64,000 nucleotides of DNA from Shewanella sp. NFH-SH190041 (GCF_024363255.1 NZ_AP026070.1:1612001-1676000), one strand, 5' to 3'. Shown: positions 8,718 to 16,964, counted from the first letter of the stretch. A program made the numbers and translations. The notes: generated by a model from the letters alone, not told the origin.

Positions 8718-9457
8718 TGGGGCTGGCGCAGTTACAACAGCAATTTATTGACCGGATTAAAGACCCAAACCAGCCTTTGCCGGCAGATACGGATGCTCGG
8801 CATATGCAGATTTATCAAGATCTGTTTTTTAATAATATGGAAGGTTTTGTTGCCTCAGCATTTCCAGTATTGAAAACTCTGTATCGAGAGGCGGAGTGGT
8901 TGGCGCTTATTCGGGATTTTTTTATTCACCACGATTGTTCTTCTCCTATTTTTGCGGATATAGCCGCAGAATTTCTCTCTTACCTCAATTCGCGAGGTGC
9001 CACATTACAGCAACAGCGACCATTTATTTTGGAATTGGCACATTATGAACATCTGGAATTGGTTGTATCTATTGCTCAAGACGATGAGGGTTTATCAGTT
9101 ACCCCATTATTGCAAGATAGCGATAATTTGGTGTTGGCACCCAGTGCAAAATTGGCGCAATACCATTTTGAAGTGCAGCGTATTTGTGTGGATTTCCAAC
9201 CCCAAGAGGCGGCTCAATCCCCTCAGTTTTTTTGTGTTTATCGTGACTTAGCAGATGATGTGCAGTTTTTAGCTCTGGTACCTATGACTGCTATGGTGTT
9301 GGCGTATCTGGCTGATCATCCAGGGATGACATTGTCACAGATCCAACAATGGGCACTGACGCAGTTTGATTCGCTGCCTGATACAGTCATTAACCAAGGC
9401 ATTGTGGATTTGCTCACTCAGTTGGCTCAAAAAGGCATTGTGCGTTGTCAAGGATAA
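8717..9457 (+). CDS. hvfC: HvfC: DUF2063 RiPP maturation partner
   Basis: DUF2063 proteins bind the leader of the precursor and present it to the MNIO enzyme. The start is the ATG at 8717, which overlaps the hvfB stop (TGATG) and has GGAGGG upstream; a TTG one codon earlier is possible. The 246-residue product has the family hallmark near residue 30, RHMQIYQDLFFNNMEGFVASAFPVL, given here only as its shorter core FFNNMEGF. Later segments are IHHDCSSPIFADIAAEFLSYL-like and LELAHYEHLEL. No DoxX gene (hvfD), which follows hvfC in several relatives, is present; a Fur-type promoter comes next. The role in the modification complex is taken from the family. Confidence 0.9.
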   Translation: MGLAQLQQQFIDRIKDPNQPLPADTDARHMQIYQDLFFNNMEGFVASAFPVLKTLYREAEWLALIRDFFIHHDCSSPIFADIAAEFLSYLNSRGATLQQQRPFILELAHYEHLELVVSIAQDDEGLSVTPLLQDSDNLVLAPSAKLAQYHFEVQRICVDFQPQEAAQSPQFFCVYRDLADDVQFLALVPMTAMVLAYLADHPGMTLSQIQQWALTQFDSLPDTVINQGIVDLLTQLAQKGIVRCQG

Positions 9458-9494
9458 CGGGTTATTTATGTTGAGTTTTCCTGACATTTTTTGA

Positions 9495-9535
9495 TTGTCA
9501 TGTTAAAGTTGGATAAGAATAACAATAATTATCAT
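9495..9535 (+). promoter_or_regulatory. Promoter overlapped by a candidate Fur box
   Basis: TTGTCA at 9495-9500 and AATAAC at 9518-9523, 17 bases apart, form a plausible sigma-70 promoter. The stretch 9512-9535 reads as three GATAAT-like hexamers (GATAAG, AATAAC, AATAAT) followed by TATCAT, and GATAA and TTATC bracket it as an inverted repeat. This matches the array-of-hexamers description of Fur boxes and covers the -10 element, so iron repression of the genes at 9553 and 9759 is expected. Confidence 0.6.
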
Positions 9536-9552
9536 GTGCAAAGGATGTCGCA

Positions 9553-9675
9553 ATGAAAAATACTGAGTTCAAAGATCCCTTTAATTTTGTTTATTTGGGG
9601 CTGTTTTTGTTATCTCTCGTTATCCCTACTTTGCCCGCAAGTCTGACATGGTTAAAACTTTCAGGATTAATCTAA
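9553..9675 (+). CDS. 40-residue putative membrane microprotein
   Basis: A short frame of 40 codons that I do not recognise. The start ATG at 9553 has AAGGA eight bases upstream, and the stop is TAA. The product begins with a charged segment (KNTEFKDPFN), followed by one hydrophobic helix (FVYLGLFLLSLVIPTLPA) and a short tail. It sits directly behind the Fur-box promoter and 83 bases before a DUF454 gene, so the two may be co-expressed. A good ribosome binding site, a regulated promoter and a plausible transmembrane peptide support a real gene; there is no homology evidence. Confidence 0.55.
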   Translation: MKNTEFKDPFNFVYLGLFLLSLVIPTLPASLTWLKLSGLI

Positions 9676-9758
9676 TTAGCGTTGGCTTATTTATGTTTAT
9701 ACTGATAATCATTACGTTATCGACTTGGTTATCAGTTTAGGAATATGGATAGGAAGGC

Positions 9759-10127
9759 ATGATCATTAAGCGCGGTTTGTTTTTATGCATCGGGTTGTTA
9801 AGTCTGTTTTTGGGGCTGTTGGGAATTGTGTTGCCGGTACTGCCGACTGTGCCTTTTATTCTGTTAGCCGCATTTTGTTTCGCGCGTTCTAGCCAGCGTC
9901 TTTATGATTGGTTGCATCAACATCCTTGGTTTGCTGACGGACTGAAAAACTGGGAAGAACAGCGCGCTTTGCGCCCTGGGTTAAAACGCCGAGCGATGCT
10001 GGTGAGTTTGGCCAGTTTCAGTTTGAGTATCATCGTGGTGCCGCTGTTTTGGGTGAAAGTGTTATTGCTGATTTGCTGTTGTTGCTTAATGCTGTATTTA
10101 TGGCGTTTACCCGTGATCAATGAGTAA
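9759..10127 (+). CDS. DUF454 (YbaN-like) inner-membrane protein
   Basis: Small membrane protein of 122 residues, like E. coli YbaN; the biochemical function is unknown. It starts with hydrophobic helices (GLFLCIGLLSLFLGLLGIVLPVLP). The family signature follows: PVLPTVPFILLAAFCFARSS, RLYDWLHQHPWFADGLKNW and the RALRPGLKRRAM loop. A final hydrophobic pair of helices completes it. AGGAAGG lies at ideal distance before the ATG. The upstream promoter carries a Fur-like site, suggesting iron-dependent expression together with the microprotein at 9553. The IS1595 element inserted 20 bases after its stop does not damage the gene. Confidence 0.85.
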   Translation: MIIKRGLFLCIGLLSLFLGLLGIVLPVLPTVPFILLAAFCFARSSQRLYDWLHQHPWFADGLKNWEEQRALRPGLKRRAMLVSLASFSLSIIVVPLFWVKVLLLICCCCLMLYLWRLPVINE

Positions 10128-10147
10128 GTCGAGAGACAATTAATTTT

Positions 10148-11121
10148 CATGCCTATGCACTTTGCTCAGCATGAGTTCATAGGTGAATGAAAAATAGCTA
10201 TATTTAACAGCCGCATAGGAATTTGTTTTTCTATTCTTCTGCGATTAAAACGATAAATGAACTCATTGAGGTATTCCTGTACATATTTTTTGGATATTCC
10301 GTGGAATGTGCCCTGAATAAATGTTTTCAGGTTGCTAATGGCGATATGTACCCACGGGAGCCACTCATCAACCAATTCTTTCGGCGTCACTCTGGCTTCG
10401 TGATGCTGGGTTTTATCAATGATAGTCAATGCACGTAGCCCATCTGAGCGAACATATTGATTGGGGAGAATATGCGCTTGCACAAATTGCTCGACACTTT
10501 GGTGGCTGATACGGTTAACAGCCTGCATGGCAATATAGCCGGCTCGTTCACCTTGGGTTTCAACGGCCACAATTATCGGTGTTTTCCCTGCCGCGCCTCG
10601 ACCACGTTTACCTTTTTGTTTGCCGCCAACCAAGCAATCATCCAATTCTATGTTGCCAGATAACCAATACAGTCTGTCTCTGTGCCCCATTGCGATACGC
10701 AATTTTTTCAGTATCAACCTTGCCGTTCGCCAGTTAACTTCAATGAGCTTTTTGAGCCGTAATGCTGATATTCCGCCTTTGTCTGACCCTATAAAATAAA
10801 TGGCCGTAAACCATTTAGACAGCGGGATATGCGTGCCGTGAAACAGCGTGTCAGATGTCACGGATGTTTGCTTATGGCACTGACAGCATTCATAAAGCTC
10901 ACGGGTATGGATTTGATAGGCTTGACGATGACCACATTTAGGGCAGATAAATCCATCCGGCCATCGCTGCATTTTCAGGTAATCAAGACAGGCATTTTCT
11001 GAATGAAATTGACGTTGCCAATCTATAAAGCTCATTTCTGACATGTTCATCATAAAACCCTCCACAAGAAGCGATTTATGGTTCTATATTACGCCCAAAC
11101 TGACCGAGGTGCATAGGCATG
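10148..11121 (-). mobile_element. IS1595-family insertion sequence, intact
   Basis: A 974-bp element. Its ends are CATGCCTATGCAC at 10148-10160 and the perfect complement GTGCATAGGCATG at 11109-11121. The inverted repeats extend to about 22 bp with three mismatches. An 8-bp target duplication, TTAATTTT, is present at 10140-10147 and 11122-11129, the size expected for IS1595. One full-length transposase gene lies inside. The perfect duplication points to a simple, fairly recent insertion. Confidence 0.93.
10166..11053 (-). CDS. IS1595-family transposase
   Basis: DDE-type transposase of about 295 residues that moves its own element by cut- or copy-and-paste. The N-terminal zinc ribbon is visible (CPKCGHRQAYQ and CCQCHKQTSVTSDTLF). 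The ISXO2-like transposase domain follows, with IELDDCLVGGKQKGKRGRG (first Asp), VRSDGLRAL (second Asp) and the later LNEFIYRFNRR segment. GGAGGG lies just upstream of the ATG at 11053 (alternative ATG at 11050); a GTG at 11065 overlaps that ribosome binding site and is unlikely. The gene is intact and fills the element. Confidence 0.9.
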   Translation of the reverse strand: MMNMSEMSFIDWQRQFHSENACLDYLKMQRWPDGFICPKCGHRQAYQIHTRELYECCQCHKQTSVTSDTLFHGTHIPLSKWFTAIYFIGSDKGGISALRLKKLIEVNWRTARLILKKLRIAMGHRDRLYWLSGNIELDDCLVGGKQKGKRGRGAAGKTPIIVAVETQGERAGYIAMQAVNRISHQSVEQFVQAHILPNQYVRSDGLRALTIIDKTQHHEARVTPKELVDEWLPWVHIAISNLKTFIQGTFHGISKKYVQEYLNEFIYRFNRRRIEKQIPMRLLNIAIFHSPMNSC

Positions 11122-11261
11122 TTAATTTTTGTTAAATCCTTTTCATATCAATGGATTAAATTTGATGTTTACACTTGGTTAAACATCTCATTCTATTATC
11201 CCCATGAAATTGTGGTTCATTTCGTTTAGGATCGCCGCGCAATTTGGCAAGAGGCAAGGAA

Positions 11262-11657
11262 ATGACCCACAGCATCCTTATCGTTGATGATAATTCCATC
11301 AGTCGTGAGAACCTTCAGCTTTTATTGAACCCGAGTGAATGGCAGGTCACATTGGCTGAAAATGGTATTCAAGCGCTGCAGCTGTGTGAACAACATCAGT
11401 ATTCCGCTATCATTACTGGCTTTTTTATGCCGATTATTGACGGTCCGCATCTGGTTGGTTTACTGAGAGATAAACCCCAATACCAACACACCCCCATCAT
11501 TATGCTCAGTACCCGGAGTGAACAAGAAGTGTCTGCTTCAATGGATATGACGCAATTGGCATTTTTTATGCGAAAGCCTCTTAGTGATGAGTTAAAGCGA
11601 CAATTGTTAGCGGATCTGACAGCGGTTGTTGTTGCAACGGAAGGCAAAGCGGCTTAA
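11262..11657 (+). CDS. Stand-alone receiver-domain protein lacking the phospho-acceptor Asp
   Basis: A 131-residue single receiver (CheY-like) domain with no output domain. The acidic pocket (VDDN, Asp9-Asp10), the Ser/Thr switch (Ser83 in MLSTRS) and the conserved Lys105 (MRKP) are present. In the usual D-x-x-MP site, however, the sequence is T-G53-F-F-M-P, so the phosphorylated Asp is replaced by Gly (codon GGC at 11418-11420, one transition from GAC). It may work without phosphorylation or be decaying. The start at 11262 follows AGAGG; a TTG at 11244 is less likely. The gene stands alone between the IS1595 element and apt and has its own terminator. Confidence 0.85.
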   Translation: MTHSILIVDDNSISRENLQLLLNPSEWQVTLAENGIQALQLCEQHQYSAIITGFFMPIIDGPHLVGLLRDKPQYQHTPIIMLSTRSEQEVSASMDMTQLAFFMRKPLSDELKRQLLADLTAVVVATEGKAA

Positions 11658-11730
11658 GCTTGAGCCGGATTAAGATCCTCCCTCTGGAACTGTTTGATTA
11701 AATAGTCTTCAGTGAGCAGAGAATATAAGC

Positions 11731-11754
11731 AGTCCACCTTGGGTGGACTTTTTT
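11731..11754 (+). terminator. Rho-independent terminator of the receiver gene
   Basis: AGTCCACC and GGTGGACT form an 8-bp stem around TTG, followed by five T. It lies between the receiver gene and apt. Confidence 0.9.
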
Positions 11755-11817
11755 GTTGTTTACGACCGGTTATTCCTTCACAGGTTGGACCGTAACTGGC
11801 GAATAAAGTATTTGATT

Positions 11818-12369
11818 ATGGCTATGAACAGTGAAAGCTTAACCTTTATCAAGCAAAGCATTAAAACCATTCCGGATTACCCTAAAAAGGGCATTATGTT
11901 CCGTGATGTCACCAGCCTGTTAGAGGACGCCAAAGCTTATCAGGCAACGATTGCAGCCTTGGTTGCGCAATACAAAGATATGGGCTTTACCAAAGTGGTG
12001 GGTACTGAAGCCCGCGGCTTTTTATTCGGCGCGCCACTGGCATTAGAACTGGGTGTTGGATTTGTGCCTGTACGCAAGCCAGGCAAACTGCCTCGTGAAA
12101 CCATCGCAGAAAGCTATGAGCTGGAATATGGACACGACACGCTGGAAATCCACAAAGATGCGATTTCTGCTGGTGACAAAGTGTTGGTAGTTGATGATCT
12201 GCTGGCTACCGGTGGCACCATTGAAGCAACCGTTAAATTGATCCGTGCTCTGGGCGGTGAAGTGAGTCACGGTGCATTTGTTATCTCTCTGCCTGAGCTG
12301 GGTGGCGAAGTCCGTCTGCAGCAACTGGGTCTAGAACTGTTCAAACTTTGCGAGTTTGACGGCGAATAA
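11818..12369 (+). CDS. apt: Adenine phosphoribosyltransferase
   Basis: Purine-salvage enzyme converting adenine and PRPP to AMP. The 183-residue product from the ATG at 11818 matches the E. coli length; a second ATG is two codons later. Visible motifs are [55 protein letters not shown] and the PRPP-binding loop [16 protein letters not shown] near residues 122-137. Upstream in-frame codons (from 11743) run through the preceding terminator and are not part of the gene. It heads the conserved apt-dnaX-ybaB-recR block. Confidence 0.96.
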   Translation: MAMNSESLTFIKQSIKTIPDYPKKGIMFRDVTSLLEDAKAYQATIAALVAQYKDMGFTKVVGTEARGFLFGAPLALELGVGFVPVRKPGKLPRETIAESYELEYGHDTLEIHKDAISAGDKVLVVDDLLATGGTIEATVKLIRALGGEVSHGAFVISLPELGGEVRLQQLGLELFKLCEFDGE

Positions 12370-12380
12370 TTCAGCGCCCC

Positions 12381-12485
12381 GAAAGCTCCCCGTAGTCGTG
12401 TTATAGCATGTGTTTTCATTGCATGTTATTGTGCCCTGATTACGAGGAGCTTGCTCCCGAAACTGATTAACTTTTGGGGAGTTTC
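12381..12485 (+). promoter_or_regulatory. Candidate structured leader masking the dnaX ribosome binding site
   Basis: The 116-base gap between apt and dnaX contains mutually exclusive complementary segments. GCTCCCCGTA (12385-12394) pairs with TACGAGGAGC (12441-12450) with one mismatch. CTCCC (12454-12458) and GAAAGCTCCCC (12381-12391) can each pair with GGGGAG(TTTC) at 12476-12485, which holds the dnaX Shine-Dalgarno sequence. The inner part ATAGCATG/GCATGTTAT extends the first hairpin. The arrangement would allow an open or closed ribosome binding site. Confidence 0.4.
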
Positions 12486-15400
12486 ATGTCATATCAGGTG
12501 TTAGCCAGAAAATGGCGCCCTGCCACTTTTGATCAGGTTGTTGGTCAATCCCATGTACTGCACGCACTGACCAATGCCCTCAGTCAGCAGCGTCTGCATC
12601 ATGCTTACCTGTTTACCGGCACCCGCGGGGTGGGGAAAACCAGTCTTGCCCGTTTGTTTGCTAAGGGGCTTAATTGTGAGACTGGTGTTACGGCTCATCC
12701 CTGTGGCCAATGTGCCAGCTGTAAAGAGATCGCCCAAGGGCGATTTGTTGATCTTATTGAAGTGGATGCGGCATCACGTACCAAGGTAGATGATACCCGT
12801 GAACTGCTCGATAATGTGCAATATCGGCCGACTCGTGGACGCTTTAAAGTCTATTTGATCGATGAAGTGCATATGCTGTCCCGCTCCAGTTTTAATGCAC
12901 TGCTCAAAACCCTCGAAGAGCCACCTGAACATGTGAAGTTCTTGCTGGCAACCACAGACCCGCAGAAATTACCCGTTACTGTGTTATCACGCTGTCTGCA
13001 GTTCAATTTGAAAAGCTTGAGTTTGGATGATATCAGTGGTCAGCTAGATCATGTTCTCAGTGCTGAGCAAGTCCCTTTTGAGGCATCAGCGCTAACGTTA
13101 TTGGCCAAGGCAGCTAATGGGTCGATGCGTGATGCGCTGAGTTTAACCGATCAGGCCATTGCATTCGGAGCTGGTCAGGTTATGCATGAGCAAGTGCAGA
13201 CAATGCTGGGCAGTATCGATGAACAACAGGTTTTGGTATTGCTGAATGCGCTGTTAACCGGGGATATTGCTAATCTCATGCAGTTAACGGCTCAGGCGCT
13301 CAGTTTTGGGGCGGATGCCGATGAGGTGTTACGCAGTTTGTTGGAGTTATTGCATCAAATAACCCTGACACAGTTCGCGCCAGCGGCGGCGCAGTTGTCA
13401 TTGTACAGTGAGCAGATCACTGGTTTGGCACAGCAGCTAAAACCAGAACAGGTGCAATTGTATTACCAAATTTTGTTGACTGGCCGCAAAGATTTACCCC
13501 ATGCAGCAGATCCTAAATCCGGTTTGGAAATGGCACTATTACGGGCGGTGGCATTTCTGCCTGAGCCGCCAGCGACACATTGGGATGGCAAGGGGGCTGC
13601 TTCGCCGGGAAAGGCTGAGCCTGCCGGTGGGACAACCGGTACTGCGATGCATACTGTTGCTAAAATGGCACCATCAGCATCACATCCTCAGCTAAGTAAC
13701 ACTATAGCGTCAGTCGATACTGAGCCAGTTAAGCCATCATCTACCGCTAGGAACATTGACACTGCGATACCAGAAGATGTGGCGATTGATGACGGTGTCA
13801 CAGTTATGCCCGACACTTCATCTCCTGATGCTTTGACGCCCGAGCTTGCCTGTACTGATGCATTAGCATCAGCGGCATTGAATGTATCGGTACCCTCTGT
13901 GGAAGTTGCTTCAGTCGTGGCGAATACCGTTACAGATGAAGCCCGCGATACGACATATGGTGAAGTGCCTGAAGCAGTTAGCAGTGAAGCAATATCATCT
14001 GATAGTGCGGTATCTGTTGATGTGGCTGATGAGTTGGATGTGGATGCGATGGCTGCTGAGCAAGCGTTACTGCTCAGCCAAGCGCAGTCGATGGGCTATC
14101 AAAGTACCATAGCAGCCTTGCCCGATGAGTGTATTCCTGCGCAGCAAGAATATCAGTCCCAGATAACAGATAATCTGGTTGAGCAAGCAACGTCTTTCAC
14201 ATCTAGCTCGGATATTGCTGACACTACCGCTATACCTGCGACGAATATGCATCAGTTAAGTGGTGATAACAGTAAGTCTGAGTTGTCGGATAATCATCAG
14301 GCTGAACCGTCAGCGCAATTAGAGCAAGTTCAAGCGTCTGATGCTGTTTCCTCAGACGTTGCAGGCAATGAGCTGACCGATGAGTTGGTAATGTACCAGC
14401 AGTATGCTGATAGCCAAGTGGTTGATGAGTCTAGCTTACCGGATTTAAGTGGGCTGCAATTTGAGCCAACATCTCAGCCTCAGGCTGCTGTACCTTGGCA
14501 ACATCAAGCCGAGGTTGCGCCTTTTGATGATGATTTGTTGGATGCTGTTTTGGCTGCGCGCAGTTCGCTACTAGCCGGTATTAGCAGTAATGAACCTGCT
14601 GAAGAGGAGCTGGTATTTAAGGCACCTGCCAGTAGGATTCAAGAGCAGAACACATCGGTTACACAAAAGGATGTTTGTGATGCTGAAGCATCAACTGCAA
14701 CTGAGTCAGAAACTGTCGTGCCAGGTGTGCCTTTATCTACCGAAGATGTTGAGGTTAGTTCGGTTGATTTAGTCAATACTGCCGAAAATACATTAGACAA
14801 AATTGTGTCTGAAGAAGCTGCGTCACAACAAACGTCTATACCAGTTGATAATAATCAGTCAGCTAATCAGAGTGACATTGCCTCGTCAGCGTCAATGGAT
14901 TTTTCTGATGGGGACGATGATGGTTACTTGGATTATTTGGCCGCCACATCAGCACCATCGTCGATGGATATGTCGGCAGATGATTATGCCGCTTATACCG
15001 CGCAGAGTGACTTAACCAGTAGCAATGATGCCATAAGTGAACAGCGTGCTGCCGCATCAGAGCGTGATGGTTCTGATGCTGACCGACCACCGTGGGAAGC
15101 GCCTTCTCAGGCAGTCATGGTTGAAAAGGCATCAAAATCTGCCAATGTTAGCTCAGTCTTGAAGCAGCAAAGCAAGCCGATAGACAGCGTAAAATCTGCA
15201 CCAGTTGCTAATCTTGAACTTGGCAGTAATGCCCCCGGTGAACCCCGAGCTTTGCAACAAAGCGATAAAGTGGAAGTCAATGCAGAGGCCTTCCCAACGT
15301 TGGCATCATCAGTGGCTATCACGGGACACAGCTTAGATTTGCACTGGTATAAGCTGATGGCAGCCTTGAAAATTGGCGGGCGGGTGCGGCAATTAGCCGT

Positions 15401-15794
15401 GAATTCTGTCTGTCAGCAGTGGGGCGATGAAATAGTTTTATTGTTAAAACCAGATCAGAAACACTTAGCCGCGGCGGCTGCAGTTGCGCAGTTGCAGGAT
15501 GCTTTAGTCGAAGCATTAGGACATGCTATTCGTGTTGAGATGGCTGTGGGTATGGACTCACAGCGAGAAACACCCCGGGAAGTGCGTACTCGCTTCCATC
15601 ATGAATTACTGCAGCAAGCTAAGGCTCAGCTGTATAACGATGACAATATCCGGTGGCTGCACCAAGTGATGGGTGCCCAGTTAGATGACGATACCATTGC
15701 CTATCCGCCGGAGCTGCTAAGTCAACGTAGTCAACAAATTCCGGCGTTGCCAGCCGTGGATGAGATGAAAACGGAATCGGGCTCGGAAGGGTAA
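12486..15794 (+). CDS. dnaX: DNA polymerase III subunit tau (DnaX)
   Basis: Clamp-loader ATPase that loads the sliding clamp and links polymerase cores to the helicase. The start at 12486 gives MSYQVLARKWRP, the family N-terminus, and 1102 residues. Seen are the P-loop GTRGVGKTS (45-53), zinc cysteines 64, 73, 76 and 79, LIDEVHML, the TLEEPPEHV segment and the sensor region LSRCLQF. The C-terminal polymerase-binding domain begins near residue 945 (LDLHWYKLMAALKIGG). Between about 360 and 945 lies a low-complexity linker rich in Ser, Ala, Asp, Glu and Val, several times longer than in E. coli tau (643 residues in total). I saw no A-AAA-AAG slippery heptamer, so a frameshifted gamma form is not evident. 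Confidence 0.95.
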   Translation: MSYQVLARKWRPATFDQVVGQSHVLHALTNALSQQRLHHAYLFTGTRGVGKTSLARLFAKGLNCETGVTAHPCGQCASCKEIAQGRFVDLIEVDAASRTKVDDTRELLDNVQYRPTRGRFKVYLIDEVHMLSRSSFNALLKTLEEPPEHVKFLLATTDPQKLPVTVLSRCLQFNLKSLSLDDISGQLDHVLSAEQVPFEASALTLLAKAANGSMRDALSLTDQAIAFGAGQVMHEQVQTMLGSIDEQQVLVLLNALLTGDIANLMQLTAQALSFGADADEVLRSLLELLHQITLTQFAPAAAQLSLYSEQITGLAQQLKPEQVQLYYQILLTGRKDLPHAADPKSGLEMALLRAVAFLPEPPATHWDGKGAASPGKAEPAGGTTGTAMHTVAKMAPSASHPQLSNTIASVDTEPVKPSSTARNIDTAIPEDVAIDDGVTVMPDTSSPDALTPELACTDALASAALNVSVPSVEVASVVANTVTDEARDTTYGEVPEAVSSEAISSDSAVSVDVADELDVDAMAAEQALLLSQAQSMGYQSTIAALPDECIPAQQEYQSQITDNLVEQATSFTSSSDIADTTAIPATNMHQLSGDNSKSELSDNHQAEPSAQLEQVQASDAVSSDVAGNELTDELVMYQQYADSQVVDESSLPDLSGLQFEPTSQPQAAVPWQHQAEVAPFDDDLLDAVLAARSSLLAGISSNEPAEEELVFKAPASRIQEQNTSVTQKDVCDAEASTATESETVVPGVPLSTEDVEVSSVDLVNTAENTLDKIVSEEAASQQTSIPVDNNQSANQSDIASSASMDFSDGDDDGYLDYLAATSAPSSMDMSADDYAAYTAQSDLTSSNDAISEQRAAASERDGSDADRPPWEAPSQAVMVEKASKSANVSSVLKQQSKPIDSVKSAPVANLELGSNAPGEPRALQQSDKVEVNAEAFPTLASSVAITGHSLDLHWYKLMAALKIGGRVRQLAVNSVCQQWGDEIVLLLKPDQKHLAAAAAVAQLQDALVEALGHAIRVEMAVGMDSQRETPREVRTRFHHELLQQAKAQLYNDDNIRWLHQVMGAQLDDDTIAYPPELLSQRSQQIPALPAVDEMKTESGSEG

Positions 15795-15885
15795 ACTCGT
15801 AACATTGCTAATCTGGTTCAATTGAGTAAGATTAGCCAACTTTTAACGGTTGTCAGCAACCTGAAATATATAGAGAAGTGACATT

Positions 15886-16215
15886 ATGTTTGGAAAAGGC
15901 GGAATGGGTAACCTGATGAAGCAGGCCCAGATGATGCAAGAAAAAATGGCCCGGATGCAGGAAGAAATTGCCCGCATGGAAATGACCGGTGAAGCCGGTG
16001 CTGGTCTGGTGAAAGTGACCATGACAGGTACACATAATGTACGTAAAGTGGAAATCGATCCTAGCCTGCTAGAAGACGATAAAGAGATGCTTGAAGATTT
16101 GATCGCCGCAGCCTGTAATGATGCTGCGCGTCGTATTGAAGAAAACCAGAAAACTAAAATGGCTGAAGTAACCGGCGGCATGCAATTGCCACCTGGTATG
16201 AAAATGCCATTCTAA
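15886..16215 (+). CDS. ybaB: Nucleoid-associated protein YbaB/EbfC
   Basis: Small dimeric DNA-binding protein, 109 residues, matching the family length. The start [21 protein letters not shown] is the typical one, followed by the charged helix and the [27 protein letters not shown] core. The C-terminus has the usual Met/Pro-rich tail ([13 protein letters not shown]). It lies between dnaX and recR, as in most gammaproteobacteria, and only 12 bases before recR, so the two are probably cotranscribed. Confidence 0.96.
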   Translation: MFGKGGMGNLMKQAQMMQEKMARMQEEIARMEMTGEAGAGLVKVTMTGTHNVRKVEIDPSLLEDDKEMLEDLIAAACNDAARRIEENQKTKMAEVTGGMQLPPGMKMPF

Positions 16216-16227
16216 GCAGGCGGATAG

Positions 16228-16827
16228 ATGAAGTTTTCTCCGCTGGTTGATGAGCTGATCCAATCATTGCGAGTCTTGCCTGGCGTCGGGCCTAAATCGG
16301 CTCAGCGCATGGCGTTTCAATTGTTGGAGCGTGGTCGTCCTGCTGGTAAAGCCTTGGCCGATGTAATGGCCCGAGCGATGAGCGAGGTTGGGCATTGTCA
16401 GCGTTGTCGTACCTTTACCGAGCAGAGTCTTTGTCCTATCTGTGCCAGTGCTAAACGGGGTCACTCTGATGTGATCTGTGTGGTGGAAACACCGGCAGAT
16501 GTTTTGGCTATTGAGGCTGGAGGGCATTTCTTCGGCCGATATTTTGTGTTGCTTGGTCATCTGTCACCGCTCGATGGTGTTGGGCCTGATGAGTTAGGGC
16601 TGGCGCTATTGGAAGAGCAATTAGCTGGCGGGGATGTCAGTGAATTGATTCTGGCAACGAATCCGACTGTGGAAGGTGATGCGACTGCTCACTATATTGC
16701 TGATATTGCGCGGCGGTACCAAGTTAACATTAGCCGTATTGCCCATGGGGTGCCTGTGGGTGGTGAGCTGGAATATGTAGACAGCACCACGCTGGCGCTG
16801 GCGTTTAATGGTCGACAGTCCCTTTGA
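16228..16827 (+). CDS. recR: Recombination mediator RecR
   Basis: RecFOR-pathway protein that helps load RecA at single-stranded gaps. The 199-residue product has the N-terminal helix-hairpin-helix ([17 protein letters not shown]), the zinc finger with Cys57, Cys60, Cys69 and Cys72, and the Toprim domain ([40 protein letters not shown]). The end [22 protein letters not shown] is typical. It is the last gene of the block and is followed by a strong terminator. Confidence 0.96.
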   Translation: MKFSPLVDELIQSLRVLPGVGPKSAQRMAFQLLERGRPAGKALADVMARAMSEVGHCQRCRTFTEQSLCPICASAKRGHSDVICVVETPADVLAIEAGGHFFGRYFVLLGHLSPLDGVGPDELGLALLEEQLAGGDVSELILATNPTVEGDATAHYIADIARRYQVNISRIAHGVPVGGELEYVDSTTLALAFNGRQSL

Positions 16828-16831
16828 TATA

Positions 16832-16860
16832 AAAAACCCAGGCTTAGCCTGGTTTTTTTT
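16832..16860. terminator. Terminator after recR
   Basis: CCAGGC and GCCTGG around TTA, with an A-run before and eight T after. Confidence 0.9.
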
Positions 16861-16891
16861 ATGCAATTGATACGCAAAATAAAAATTCCCC

Positions 16892-16919
16892 CTTGAAAAA
16901 CCCATCCTTGTCCCCATCT
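16892..16919 (+). promoter_or_regulatory. Sigma-32 heat-shock promoter of htpG
   Basis: CTTGAAA at 16892-16898 and CCCCATCT at 16912-16919 are separated by 13 bases. This is an essentially consensus heat-shock promoter, 45 bases before the htpG start. Confidence 0.88.
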
Positions 16920-16964
16920 TTGTTAGCAAGCTAGATTCATTGTGTCAAAACAAGGAAAAAATTC

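Noticed and set aside
12370..12485. Signal-recognition-particle RNA gene (ffs) near apt-dnaX
   Set aside because: The GGAAGGAAGCAGC hallmark of 4.5S RNA was not found here or in the neighbouring gaps.
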